The position numbers and the translations under genes are program-made. Shown piece by piece: positions 52,324-61,295 of a stretch of DNA of 64,000 nucleotides. Each line of letters begins with the position of its first letter. The first letter of the stretch is position 1. The stretch lies in the NCBI GenBank assembly GCA_910587995.1, contig CAJUNS010000007.1, positions 1 through 64,000 of the forward strand. Reading direction: 5' to 3'. Under the pieces are notes generated by a model. It ran no database searches and was not told where the DNA came from. It was given only the letters and a program-made list of their open reading frames with translations. This stretch comes from an uncultured Oscillospiraceae bacterium. Its GTDB lineage: Bacteria > Bacillota_A > Clostridia > Oscillospirales > Acutalibacteraceae.

Positions 52324-53973
52324 TTACCGCTTTAGACGGAACTTCCGGGTCTGGTCCTGCAACAGCCGGACCTGATCGAAGAGCTCGGCGCTAACCGCTG
52401 CGGACTCTTCGCTGCTGGCGGAGTTCATCTGAATAACCGAGGAGATCTGTCCCACGCCTTCTGTGACCTGCATAATGGAATCGGCCTCGTTGCGCACCGC
52501 GTCAGCAATGGTGCCAATGTCCGCGTTGGACTGGGTGACCAGGCCCAGGGTTTTGTGCAGGGCCTCAGAGACCTGACCCACAATCTTGCTGCCGTCCTTC
52601 GTAGCTTCCACAGAGTTTTCAATTAGCTCCTTGGTGGCTTTTGCCGCCTGGTCAGACTGAGCCGCCAAGCTGCGCACCTCATCGGCTACAACAGCGAAGC
52701 CCTGTCCCGCGGTTCCAGCCCGGGCGGCCTCCACAGCGGCGTTCAAGGCCAAAATATTGGTCTGGAAGGCAATGTCCTCTATGGTTTTGATAATCTGTCC
52801 AATCTGCTCGGAGGTGCCGCTGATCTGGGCCATGGCGGAAACCATCTTCTCCATCAGCTCTTCGCTGGCCGCAACCTGCTCGCCGGTCAGGCGGGCATGC
52901 TCCTGGGCGCCGGAGGCGGTCTTCACGTTTTCGGCGGCGCTGCGGGAGATTTCGTCCAGCGTGGCGTGCATCTCCTCAACGGAAGAGGCCTGCTCGGTGG
53001 CACCCTGGGCCAGAGCCTGGGAACTGCTGGAAAGCTGGTCGGCGTTGCCGGAAATGTGCTGCTCCGCCTGGGCGATTTGCGCGAGGGCGGAGGAGAGGGT
53101 GGTGGTCAGGCTGTCAATGGAGGTTTGAATGGAATGGAAGTCCCCAATGAAAGCGGAAGAGGTGTGCACATCGAAATTCCCCTGGGAGAGCTCGCTCATA
53201 ATACGGTTAATATCCGCCACATAACCGTGGATTAGACCCATGGACCCCCGCAGGGTTCGGGCCAGTTCGCCCAACTCGTCCGGAGAATTGTAAGTAAGGT
53301 CCAGCTCCAGGCAGCCATCCTGAATGGGGCGGCTGCTCTCAGTAATGCGGATGATGGGCCGCACCACCTTATGGAGCACATACAATACCAGGCTGATTAG
53401 GCAGGCCAGAGCCAGCATCAGACAGACCAAGGAGGTCAGGTTCATAACCAGGATAGTGGTTTCCAGCTTCTCTTGGTTTTCGTTGCTCAAAGCGGTGCCC
53501 CGCTCAACCACCTGATCCAAATAGCCCACCAAGGTGGCCAAATTGGTTTGAATGGTATTCTGGAAGTAGTCCTGGGCCCCTTGAGGGTCGGTTTTCAACT
53601 GCTCCAGCACTTGCGTGGCCGAGGCGTGAAGCTCTTTGTGCAGGGGCTCCAGCTGGTTCCGCAGGGCAAGAATCTCTGGGTCCTCGGAGCCTGCCTCGCC
53701 ATAGAGCCATTGGCCCAGCACACAGGTGGTGGGGTCTATGCTGCCGGTAAATTCGGTGCCGGCATACAAGGCATTGCTCAGGTTAGAGGCCCACCGGTAG
53801 TGGGCGGCTTCGGCCTGCTGGGCCCGGCTCAGCAGGCTGTTGGCTTCGGCGGAAGAGGCCTGGGTGGCCTTAATGCGGAAGATGTTGAAGGAGATCATGA
53901 AGCTGAACAGCAGGGTGGAGGCCAAAGCGGCGGCCACCCGAACCCATACCATGGTTTTGATGCTCTTGCGCAT
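52324..53973 (-). CDS. Methyl-accepting chemotaxis protein 2 with extracytoplasmic CZB-like sensor
   Basis: A 549-residue receptor: membrane helix 1 (about 10-33), a sensor with the chemoreceptor zinc-binding pattern (His58-x-x-Trp61, Asp80, Cys84-x-Leu-Gly-x-Trp89-Leu, His112, His116), membrane helix 2 near 170-195, HAMP, and a signalling domain. The signalling tip is EDIAFQTNILALNAAVEAARAGTAGQGF. CZB domains bind zinc and sense zinc or oxidants; they are usually cytosolic, whereas here the domain lies between membrane helices. The ATG with AGGA about 10 bases before it was chosen; seven codons upstream is an alternative ATG. Confidence 0.9.
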   Translation of the reverse strand: MRKSIKTMVWVRVAAALASTLLFSFMISFNIFRIKATQASSAEANSLLSRAQQAEAAHYRWASNLSNALYAGTEFTGSIDPTTCVLGQWLYGEAGSEDPEILALRNQLEPLHKELHASATQVLEQLKTDPQGAQDYFQNTIQTNLATLVGYLDQVVERGTALSNENQEKLETTILVMNLTSLVCLMLALACLISLVLYVLHKVVRPIIRITESSRPIQDGCLELDLTYNSPDELGELARTLRGSMGLIHGYVADINRIMSELSQGNFDVHTSSAFIGDFHSIQTSIDSLTTTLSSALAQIAQAEQHISGNADQLSSSSQALAQGATEQASSVEEMHATLDEISRSAAENVKTASGAQEHARLTGEQVAASEELMEKMVSAMAQISGTSEQIGQIIKTIEDIAFQTNILALNAAVEAARAGTAGQGFAVVADEVRSLAAQSDQAAKATKELIENSVEATKDGSKIVGQVSEALHKTLGLVTQSNADIGTIADAVRNEADSIMQVTEGVGQISSVIQMNSASSEESAAVSAELFDQVRLLQDQTRKFRLKR

Positions 53974-54081
53974 AGTCTTTGCGTCCTTTCTCATCAAGGC
54001 CCTCCCCGCGGGCGGTCCGGCGGGCAACAAAAAACGCGGCGCCCAAAGGGCCCCGGCAGGGGAGCCATCGTATTTACCCCT

Positions 54082-54110
54082 ATTATACACGAAGGCCGGA
54101 GGAAATGCAA
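54082..54110 (-). promoter_or_regulatory. Sigma-A promoter of chemoreceptor 2
   Basis: TTGCAT, 17 bases, TATAAT on the minus strand, with a leader of about 100 bases. Confidence 0.78.
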
Positions 54111-54356
54111 CGGGGTGAAAAATTTTTTTCCCAGCAGCCGGTCCGCCGGACAGGCCGGACGGGATGAAAAAAGGTGGAGGAAGCGGCGAAAAAAAGCTTT
54201 TATTTGCGGCCCGCTTGTGGTAAAATAGGAGAGCGTAAGAAAAAAGGAAAAACCGCCGCCCCAGCCGGGGGCCGGGTCCGGCCGCGTAAAAAGCCGGCAT
54301 GGGGCGGATACATAAAGCGAAGGACGCAATATATCGCGTAGAAAGGAATGACGGAT

Positions 54357-55256
54357 GTGGATACGGTCATGGAAACCATCGCCCGGGCCGGGCAGAACGT
54401 CTTAAATCTGGCGCGGCACTTTACGTTAAAGGACGCCCTGGACGTGGTGATCGTCACCTTCCTGATTTACGGGCTGGTCAAGCTGATGCGGGACACCCGG
54501 GCGGGCCAGCTGGTCAAGGGTATTGTGCTGCTGGCCACGCTGTTTTTGGTCTCACACTATGGGGAGCTGACCATGCTCAACGGTATTCTCCGGGCGTTTT
54601 TGCAGTCCGCTGTGGTTATGGTAGTCATTCTGTTCCAGCCGGAGATCCGCAAGGCCCTGGAGCAGGTGGGCCGTAGCAAGGTGGGCCAGTCCCTGGCCAG
54701 CGCCGTGGGCGCCCGGGACAACGAGGCCGAAAACGCCGAAACCCGCAAAGCCATTTCCGGCGTGGTAGAGGCCACCGCCATTTTGCAGCAGCTGCGCATG
54801 GGGGCGCTGATTGTCTTTGAGCGCAGCACCCGCCTGGGCGAGATTATTGAGACGGGCACTTTGGTGGACGCGGGCCCGGCGGGCCAGCTGATCGCCAATA
54901 TATTCTTTAATAAGGCCCCGCTGCACGATGGCGGAATGATCATCCGGGAGGGGCGCATCTGCGCGGCCGGGTGTATTCTGCCCCTGACCAGCAGCAACGC
55001 GGTCAGCGCCGAGCTGGGCACCCGCCACCGGGCCGCTTTGGGCATGAGCGAGAACTCGGACGCGGTGGTGGTGGTGGTCTCGGAGGAGACCGGGCAGATC
55101 TCCATTGCCACCGGCGGGCGGCTTACCCGGAACTTCAGCCGGGTGACCCTGGCCGAGGCCCTGGAACGGGAGCTTGTGGGCGAGCCCCAGAACCGGGGCC
55201 AGGGCCGGATTTTGGGCCGCCTGGGGCTGGGAAAGACAAAGCAGCAGCGGAAATGA
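54357..55256 (+). CDS. cdaA: Diadenylate cyclase CdaA
   Basis: Makes c-di-AMP from two ATP at the inner membrane. The 299-residue product has three N-terminal membrane helices (about 28-90) and a DAC domain with LHDGGMII (191-193 is DGG where DGA is usual) and GTRHRAALG (Arg223-His-Arg). A GTG start was chosen: AGGA lies 9 bases upstream of it, whereas the ATG three codons earlier touches the ribosome-binding site. Both are possible. It is followed by its regulator cdaR, as in most Firmicutes. Confidence 0.94.
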   Translation: MDTVMETIARAGQNVLNLARHFTLKDALDVVIVTFLIYGLVKLMRDTRAGQLVKGIVLLATLFLVSHYGELTMLNGILRAFLQSAVVMVVILFQPEIRKALEQVGRSKVGQSLASAVGARDNEAENAETRKAISGVVEATAILQQLRMGALIVFERSTRLGEIIETGTLVDAGPAGQLIANIFFNKAPLHDGGMIIREGRICAAGCILPLTSSNAVSAELGTRHRAALGMSENSDAVVVVVSEETGQISIATGGRLTRNFSRVTLAEALERELVGEPQNRGQGRILGRLGLGKTKQQRK

Positions 55257-55286
55257 TCGCCAACAGGAAGGAGGCGGCTGGATATC

Positions 55287-56693
55287 ATGAAGGAAGAAGA
55301 TAAGAAGACGCCCGAGCCGGAACGGAAAGCGCCGAAAAAATTTGCGCTGGGCCAGCTGGTGTACCATAACAGCTTTGTGCTGGCGTGCTCTTTTATCACG
55401 GCGCTGGTAAGCTGGTTCATAATGTCCGATGGCAGCGACGCCAACTACTGGATTGACGATGTGCCCATTAACATCGTCCTGAGCCCCGAGGCGGAGGCGG
55501 ACGGCCTGCGGGTGTTTAACAGCTCTTACAGTACGGTGGACATTGAGGTTTCCGGCAACACGCTGATTACCTCCAAACTGACAGCCAGCGACTTTGAGGC
55601 CACGGCCACGTTGAACCCGGCCTCCACCAAGCTGACAGGCAACACCATGCAGAAAATGACCGCGCAGGTGCGGGTGGCCAAGGTCTCCTCCACCTCGGAC
55701 TATGAGATTGTGGCCCGCAAGCCGGAGGAGGTCAACCTGGAATACGACCGCTTCCGGGAGGTGACTTTGCCCATTGAAAGCGAAATCGACTTTACCGCGG
55801 ACAACGGCTATTACCCAGGCACGCCGGTGCTTTCGGAGCAGCAGGTGGCGGTTTCCGGGCCGGAATCAGCGGTGAGCAAGGCGGCCCGGGCGGTGGTGTC
55901 CTACAAGGTGGGCTCCCCTTTGCGGGCCAGCGAGGAGCTGACCTGCCAGGTGCGCCTCTACGACCAGGACGGCCAGGAACTCAGCGGTACGGCGGCGCAG
56001 TATTTGACCATGGATGTGGACGCGGTCCAGGTCACCCTGCCTGTGATGCCCAAGAAAACCGTGCCCCTGCGGGTGACCACGGCCCACCAGCCCTCCGGCT
56101 TCTCCGAGGCCAGCCGCATTAGCGTCGAGCCGGCTCAAATCGACATTGCGGGCAGCCAAGAGGCTCTGGATGCGGTGTCGGAGATCCGGCTGGATACGGT
56201 CATCGACTTCGCGGAGCTGGACCTGAACGCCCGCACCCCCAGCTTCACCATGGAGATCCCCCTGCCGGTGGGGACGCGGAATATCAGCAACACCGGCACC
56301 AACACAGTAACCCAGGCCACGGTGACGGTAAACCTGAACGGCTACCGCACCGCCACCGTGACGGTGCCCGAGGCCAATGTGCAGCTGCTCAACGCCCCCG
56401 CCGGGCTGGACGCGGAGCTGACCACCCGGACTTTGGACGTGGTGCTGGCCGGGCCGGACGCCCAGGTAAGCAAGCTGACGGGAGACTCGGTGACCGTGCA
56501 GGTGGATATGAGCAACGTAGATGGCCGCACGGGCAGCGTGGACGCGCCAGCCACCGTGACGGTAACGGGCACTGCTGGCGAGAACTGCTGGGTGCTGGGA
56601 TCTTACACATTGACGGTGACCTTGCGGGAGCCGGGGGCTTTGGCCACCCAGGCGCCCAGAATCAGCAGCATAGCGGCCTCGCCGGAGGAATGA
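55287..56693 (+). CDS. cdaR: CdaR, YbbR-domain regulator of CdaA
   Basis: A 468-residue protein: cytosolic acidic/basic head (MKEEDKKTPEPERKAPKKF), one membrane helix (about 27-48), then repeated extracellular YbbR domains. Each domain has a pattern like VPINIVLSPEAEADGL ... VEVSGNTLIT or VTVPEANVQLLNAPAGLDAEL. CdaR binds and tunes CdaA activity. The ATG lies 30 bases after cdaA. A final TQAPRISSIAASPEE tail is disordered. Confidence 0.93.
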   Translation: MKEEDKKTPEPERKAPKKFALGQLVYHNSFVLACSFITALVSWFIMSDGSDANYWIDDVPINIVLSPEAEADGLRVFNSSYSTVDIEVSGNTLITSKLTASDFEATATLNPASTKLTGNTMQKMTAQVRVAKVSSTSDYEIVARKPEEVNLEYDRFREVTLPIESEIDFTADNGYYPGTPVLSEQQVAVSGPESAVSKAARAVVSYKVGSPLRASEELTCQVRLYDQDGQELSGTAAQYLTMDVDAVQVTLPVMPKKTVPLRVTTAHQPSGFSEASRISVEPAQIDIAGSQEALDAVSEIRLDTVIDFAELDLNARTPSFTMEIPLPVGTRNISNTGTNTVTQATVTVNLNGYRTATVTVPEANVQLLNAPAGLDAELTTRTLDVVLAGPDAQVSKLTGDSVTVQVDMSNVDGRTGSVDAPATVTVTGTAGENCWVLGSYTLTVTLREPGALATQAPRISSIAASPEE

Positions 56694-56716
56694 GGCGTTA
56701 AATTGAAACCACAACT

Positions 56717-56753
56717 GCGGCGCACCGGGGAAACCTTCGGTGCGCCGGTTTTA
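56717..56753 (+). terminator. Terminator-like hairpin after cdaR
   Basis: CGGCGCACCG pairs with CGGTGCGCCG around an 11-base loop and is followed by GTTTTAGG, just before the DUF951 gene. The short U run suggests attenuation rather than full stop. Confidence 0.6.
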
Positions 56754-56765
56754 GGGGGGGAAACC

Positions 56766-56963
56766 ATGGACGTGCGCGTGGGCGACCGGCTGCGGATGAA
56801 GAAGCCCCATCCCTGCGGGTGCAGCGAGTTTTTGGTGCTGCGGGTGGGGATGGACTTTAAAATCCGCTGCCAGAACTGCGGCCGGGAAGTGATGCTGCCC
56901 CGGCTGAAGTGTGAAAAGAATATTAAGAAGGTTCTGCGGGAGGAAGAGCAGGACGGGAAGTAG
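56766..56963 (+). CDS. DUF951 family zinc-ribbon protein
   Basis: A 65-residue protein with the DUF951 arrangement: VRVGDRLRMKKPHPCGCSEF, a CGC cysteine pair, then CQNCGREVMLPR with CxxC. The pairs should bind zinc. These proteins typically accompany translation-associated genes, but the role is unknown. The ATG is preceded by AGGGGGG; upstream in-frame codons pass through the hairpin. Confidence 0.85.
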   Translation: MDVRVGDRLRMKKPHPCGCSEFLVLRVGMDFKIRCQNCGREVMLPRLKCEKNIKKVLREEEQDGK

Positions 56964-57040
56964 GACAAAAGCTGGCCTGCCCCGCCGCAAGTGGGTTCGG
57001 GCCTTAAAGGGAGGCCCTGTCTAACAAAGGAGAGAGCAAA

Positions 57041-57373
57041 ATGGGAATCACCGTAAACATTTATTACACCGGCCAAAATGGCAGCGCCCGGGCCTTTGCC
57101 CGGGAAATGCTGGAGAGCGGCCTGGTAGACCGCATCCGGGCGGAGGAGGGAAACCGGCGCTACGAGTATTTCTTCCCCATGGAGGACCCGGAGACCGTAC
57201 TGCTCATCGACAGCTGGACGGACCAGGCCGCCATCGACCGGCACCACGCCACGCCCATGATGGAGGAGATCGCCCGCCTGCGGGACAAATATGACCTGCA
57301 TATGCGGGTGGAGCGGTATGTGGAGGACGCGGCGGGGATGCCGGACCAGGACGCGGCCTTTGTGCGGCGGTGA
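57041..57373 (+). CDS. Antibiotic-biosynthesis-monooxygenase-like (ABM) protein
   Basis: A 110-residue dimeric alpha-beta barrel of the ABM/YgiN type: ITVNIYYTGQNG at strand 1, a YEYFFPMEDPETVLLIDSWTD central segment and a DRHHATPMMEEIARL helix. Members degrade quinols or haem or detoxify small molecules; the substrate is unknown. GGAGA lies before the ATG. It is in a run of plus-strand genes ahead of prfA. Confidence 0.82.
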   Translation: MGITVNIYYTGQNGSARAFAREMLESGLVDRIRAEEGNRRYEYFFPMEDPETVLLIDSWTDQAAIDRHHATPMMEEIARLRDKYDLHMRVERYVEDAAGMPDQDAAFVRR

Positions 57374-57386
57374 GGGGGGAACGGCG

Positions 57387-57878
57387 ATGTGCTTGATCTG
57401 CGACCGCATCCAGAAGATAAAGAAGGGGGAGAACCCTTATTTCGTCAAGGAGCTGGAGACCGGTTATGTGGTCATCGGCGACCACCAGCATTTTAAAGGG
57501 TACACTTTGTTCCTGTGCAAGGAGCACGTTACGGAGCTCTTCCATTTGGAGCGTCCGCGGAAGGTGAAATTTTTAGAGGAAATGTCCCTGACAGCGGAGG
57601 CGGTTTTCCGGGCCTTTGGCGCGGAGAAGATGAACTGCGAGCTGTTAGGCAATGGCGACGCCCATGTGCACTGGCATATCTTCCCCCGGTTTGCCGGGGA
57701 TTTGGACGGCTACGGAAACCAGGGGAAAGGGCCGGTTTGGTGGTATCCTATGGATAAAATGTTTGATCCCGGTGCGAGGCCGTCCCAGAGCGAATTGGAG
57801 GAACTGAAAGATAAGCTGCGCAAAGAGCTTGACTTGTTGGCAGGACAGCCTTCAAGCTGTTGCAAAAGCGAAAAATGA
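57387..57878 (+). CDS. HIT-family protein
   Basis: A 163-residue nucleotide-binding hydrolase or transferase with the triad HVHWH (residues 93-97, followed by IFPR). An N-terminal CxxC (MCLIC) could be part of a zinc site. HIT proteins hydrolyse adenylylated compounds such as AMP-lysine. GGGGGGAACGG upstream gives a ribosome-binding site, and the ABM gene ends 13 bases before. Confidence 0.9.
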   Translation: MCLICDRIQKIKKGENPYFVKELETGYVVIGDHQHFKGYTLFLCKEHVTELFHLERPRKVKFLEEMSLTAEAVFRAFGAEKMNCELLGNGDAHVHWHIFPRFAGDLDGYGNQGKGPVWWYPMDKMFDPGARPSQSELEELKDKLRKELDLLAGQPSSCCKSEK

Positions 57879-57893
57879 AAGACGGAGTAAACT

Positions 57894-58970
57894 ATGTTTG
57901 AAAATCTGCAAGTATTTGAAAACCGGTATGAGGAACTGACCCAAAAGCTCTACGACCCGCAAAGCGCCGCCGACCCGGAGCTTTTCACCGCCCTGATGAA
58001 GGAGAGCCGGGAGCTGGAACCCCTGGTCAGCGCCTACCGGGACTATAAGGCCTGCCAAAAGGCGTTGGAGGAGGCGCGGGAGCTGCTGGAGGAATCCACG
58101 GACCGGGAGCTGCGGGAGATGGCCCAGGAGGAGCTGCGGGACAACGCCGGGAAGCTGGCCGCTCTGGAAGAAGAGCTCAAGCTTCTGCTCCTGCCCAAGG
58201 ACCCCAACGACGAGAAGAACGTGATTATGGAGATTCGCGGCGGCACTGGCGGCGAGGAGGCGGCGCTGTTTGCCTATGACCTGTACCGCATGTACACCGC
58301 CTATGCCCAAAGCCGGGGCTGGCGCACGGAGATCGTCAGCTTGAACGAGACGGAGCTGGGGGGCTTTAAGGAGGTCAGCTTTTTGGTGGATGGCCAGGGG
58401 GCCTACTCCCGCTTAAAATATGAGAGCGGGGCCCACCGGGTTCAGCGGGTGCCGGAGACCGAGTCTAAGGGCCGGCTGCAAACCAGCGCCGCCACGGTGG
58501 CGGTTCTGCCCGAGGCCGAAGAGGTGGATGTGCAAATCGACCCACGGGACGTGGAGTTCGCCGTGTTCCGCTCCAGCGGCGCGGGGGGCCAGCACATCAA
58601 CAAGACCTCTTCCGCCGTGCGCCTGACCCACATCCCCACCGGTATGGTGGTGGAGTGCCAGGAAGAGCGCAGCCAGCTGCAAAACCGGGAAAAAGCCATG
58701 CGCCTGCTGCGGACCCGGCTGTTGCAGCAAGAGCAGGAAAAGGCAGGGGCCCAGCTGGCCCAATCCCGGAAAACCCAGGTGGGCAGCGGGGACCGGTCCG
58801 AGAAAATCCGCACCTACAATTTTCCCCAGTCCCGGGTAACGGACCACCGGATTAACCTGAACCTGTACAAGCTGGAACAGATCATGGCCGGGGACCTGGA
58901 CGAGATCATTGACGGGCTCATTGCGGCGGACCGGGCCGCCCAGCTGGAAAATCAGGAGGCCGGCCGATGA
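57894..58970 (+). CDS. prfA: Peptide chain release factor 1
   Basis: Terminates translation at UAA and UAG. The 358-residue product has the GGQ tip in SSGAGGQHINKTSSAVRL and the RF1 anticodon-like P-x-T motif as Pro-Glu-Thr in RVPETESKGR, plus RTYNFPQSRVTDHR. The gene for the methyltransferase PrmC is not adjacent. The 3' end overlaps the sua5-coaE fusion by 4 bases. GACGGAG precedes the ATG. Confidence 0.97.
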   Translation: MFENLQVFENRYEELTQKLYDPQSAADPELFTALMKESRELEPLVSAYRDYKACQKALEEARELLEESTDRELREMAQEELRDNAGKLAALEEELKLLLLPKDPNDEKNVIMEIRGGTGGEEAALFAYDLYRMYTAYAQSRGWRTEIVSLNETELGGFKEVSFLVDGQGAYSRLKYESGAHRVQRVPETESKGRLQTSAATVAVLPEAEEVDVQIDPRDVEFAVFRSSGAGGQHINKTSSAVRLTHIPTGMVVECQEERSQLQNREKAMRLLRTRLLQQEQEKAGAQLAQSRKTQVGSGDRSEKIRTYNFPQSRVTDHRINLNLYKLEQIMAGDLDEIIDGLIAADRAAQLENQEAGR

Positions 58971-60574
58971 GGACCCAGCGCCTGGACGGGTCCCCCCAGG
59001 GCATTGCCCGGGCCGGAGAAATCCTGCGGGCCGGGGGCCTGGTGGCCATCCCTACCGAGACGGTGTACGGTCTGGCCGCCAATGCCCTGGATGGCAGCGC
59101 GATTCAAAAAATCTACGCCGCCAAAGAGCGTCCGGGAGACAACCCCCTGATCGCCCACATTGGGGAGGTTTCCCAGCTGGCCGCCCTGGTCAAGGCCGTG
59201 CCCCCTGCCGCCCAGCGGCTGGCGGAGGCCTTTTGGCCGGGCCCTTTGACCATTATATTAGAGCGCTCCGGCCTGACCGCGCCGGAGATGAGCTGCGGGC
59301 TGAACACGGTGTCCGTGCGCCTGCCCGCCCATCCCCTGGCCCAGGCGGTGATTCAAGCGGCTGGCGTGCCCCTGGCCGCGCCTTCGGCCAACCGCTCGGG
59401 ACGGCCCAGCCCCACCTGCTTTTCTCATGTGTGGGAGGACTTAAACGGCCGGGTGGACGCCATTCTAGATGGGGGCGGCTGTCCGGTGGGCGTGGAGTCT
59501 ACGGTGGTGTCTCTGGCGGGAGAACGCCCCCGGCTGCTGCGCCCCGGCGGGGTGACCTTGGCCCAGCTGGAATCGGTTTTGGGCCCGGTGGAGGTGGACC
59601 CAGCGGTGTTATCCCGGCTGGAACCCGGGCGGGAGGCCCCCTCTCCTGGCATGAAGTACAAGCACTATGCCCCCCAGGCGGAGGTGGTTATGGCAGACGC
59701 CTCCCCAGAAGAGTTCGCGGCCTATGTAAACGCCCAGGCCGGGGAGGGACTCTATGCCCTTTGCTTCGATGAGGCCGCTCCGCTGCTTCGGGTTCCCAGC
59801 CTGTGCTATGGTCCCCGCTTCGACCCAGAAGCCCAGGCCCGGCGGCTCTTCGAGGCCCTCCACCAGCTGGACCAGCTGGGAGCCCGGCGGGTCTATGCCC
59901 AGCGGCCCAGCCAGCGGGGCGTGGGGCTGGCGGTATATAACCGGCTGATTCGGGCGGCGGCTTTCCGGGTGGAACGTCCCCAGACCCCAGCGGTCATCGG
60001 GCTGGTGGGGCCCAGCGGAGCGGGGAAATCCACTGTGGCGCGGTTTTTGGCGCGGCAGGGATTTTTCCATCTGGACTGCGATAAAATGACAAAAAGCGCC
60101 GGAGTGTACGATTATAATTGTATCAAAGACCTGCGGGAGGCCTTTGGCGGGGAGGTGGCCCCGGATTTTGTCCTGGACCGCCAAGCCCTGGCCCAGCGGG
60201 CTTTCCAAAGCCCCCAGGGGGTGCGGACGTTGCAGGCCATCACCTTTCCCCGAATTTTGGCGGAGGTGCGGCGGCGGATGGAGGCGCGGACAGGCCCTCT
60301 GCTGCTGGACGCGCCCACTCTGTTTGAGGCCGGGCTGGACGGAGCCTGCCGGAGAATCCTTGCGGTAACAGCCCCGGAAGCGGCGCGCTTGGCCCGCGTT
60401 ATGGCCCGGGACGGTCTGGGAGAGGCGGAGGCCCGCCTGCGTTTTAGGGCCCAGCCCGGGGAGGATTTTTACACCAGCCGGGCGGACTGGGTTGTGGAGA
60501 ACGGCCCCGGCGTGGAGCTGGAAAAACGCTGCGCCGCGTTGGCGGCGGAACTGAAAAGCGGAGGATGCCTATGA
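58967..60574 (+). CDS. Sua5-CoaE fusion: threonylcarbamoyl-AMP synthase plus dephospho-CoA kinase
   Basis: A 535-residue protein joining two enzymes. Residues about 8-200 are a YrdC/Sua5 fold (PTETVYGLAANALDGSAI, PGPLTIILERSG, LAAPSANRSG) that makes threonylcarbamoyl-AMP for tRNA t6A. About 215-335 is the Sua5-specific C-terminal domain (PGMKYKHYAPQAEVV at its start). About 343-530 is a CoaE-type kinase (GLVGPSGAGKSTVARFLA, FHLDCDKM, and LLLDAPTLFEAG with the lid) that phosphorylates dephospho-CoA. No stop or frameshift separates the parts, and a single ATGA overlap starts translation. No gene for either enzyme alone is seen nearby. Confidence 0.93.
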   Translation: MRTQRLDGSPQGIARAGEILRAGGLVAIPTETVYGLAANALDGSAIQKIYAAKERPGDNPLIAHIGEVSQLAALVKAVPPAAQRLAEAFWPGPLTIILERSGLTAPEMSCGLNTVSVRLPAHPLAQAVIQAAGVPLAAPSANRSGRPSPTCFSHVWEDLNGRVDAILDGGGCPVGVESTVVSLAGERPRLLRPGGVTLAQLESVLGPVEVDPAVLSRLEPGREAPSPGMKYKHYAPQAEVVMADASPEEFAAYVNAQAGEGLYALCFDEAAPLLRVPSLCYGPRFDPEAQARRLFEALHQLDQLGARRVYAQRPSQRGVGLAVYNRLIRAAAFRVERPQTPAVIGLVGPSGAGKSTVARFLARQGFFHLDCDKMTKSAGVYDYNCIKDLREAFGGEVAPDFVLDRQALAQRAFQSPQGVRTLQAITFPRILAEVRRRMEARTGPLLLDAPTLFEAGLDGACRRILAVTAPEAARLARVMARDGLGEAEARLRFRAQPGEDFYTSRADWVVENGPGVELEKRCAALAAELKSGGCL

Positions 60575-61164
60575 AAAAAGCCGGTGCGGCGGTGCTGGCC
60601 CTGTTGATTTTGGCGGCGCTGGGATGGAGGTTTGGCCCGCGGCTGGCGGAGGAAGCCCTGCGCTGGCTCTACCCCCGGCAGTACAGCCAGGTGGTCAGCC
60701 GGGAGGCGGGGGAGTTTCACCTGGAAGAGGCCCTGGTGTACGCGGTCATTCGGGCTGAGAGCGGCTTTGACCGGGAAGCCCGCTCCCACGCGGGTGCCCT
60801 GGGGCTTATGCAGCTCACCGAGCCCACCTTTCAGTGGATGGCGGTGGAATATCCCCCGGAAAACGGCGGCGGCGACATGCTGGACGTAAACGACAACATC
60901 CACTGCGGGTGCGCCTTGCTGCGGCGGCTTTTGGACCATTACGGCCAGCTGGAAGTAGCCCTGGCGGCCTACAACGCGGGGATTGGCAATGTGGACCATT
61001 GGCTGGAAGAGGGCAAGCACTCGGAGGATGGGGAGACGCTGAGCAGCATTCCTTTTCCGGAAACAGCGGCCTATGTCAAGAAGGTGCTGCGCAACCGGGA
61101 GGTATACCGCAGGCTGTATGGCGGGGCCAGCGCCGCGGACGAAACAGGAAAGCCCGCGGCTTAA
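60571..61164 (+). CDS. Lytic transglycosylase, SLT-type
   Basis: Cleaves peptidoglycan glycan strands outside the membrane. The 197-residue product has an N-terminal signal/anchor helix (about 4-20) and a Goose-lysozyme/SLT domain with catalytic Glu63 in VIRAESGFD, HAGALGLMQLTEPTF and AAYNAGIGNVDHWL. Of two close ATG codons, the second has GGAGG at the right spacing and overlaps the fusion stop (ATGA). Confidence 0.92.
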   Translation: MKKAGAAVLALLILAALGWRFGPRLAEEALRWLYPRQYSQVVSREAGEFHLEEALVYAVIRAESGFDREARSHAGALGLMQLTEPTFQWMAVEYPPENGGGDMLDVNDNIHCGCALLRRLLDHYGQLEVALAAYNAGIGNVDHWLEEGKHSEDGETLSSIPFPETAAYVKKVLRNREVYRRLYGGASAADETGKPAA

Positions 61165-61190
61165 GACCCTTCCAGAACTTTTCCTGCGCC

Positions 61191-61281
61191 GGGGAGCGTC
61201 CGTTTCGGAGAGCGTTTCGTGTTCCCCCGCCCGTAGGGCGGGGGAACACAGATGATTATCTCTGTGGTTGGGACACACCCC
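61191..61281 (+). repeat. Promoter-linked repeat family B, copy D
   Basis: Contains GGGGAGCGTCC, TCCG-TTT-CGGA, the palindrome TGTTCCCCCGCCC/GGGCGGGGGAACA, the overlapping CACAGA/TCTGTG pair and GGTTGGGACACACCCC. The gap from GGACAC to the next -35 is 19 bases. It is the reference copy for the family. Confidence 0.88.
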
Positions 61282-61295
61282 CGCGCCGCTGCCGC

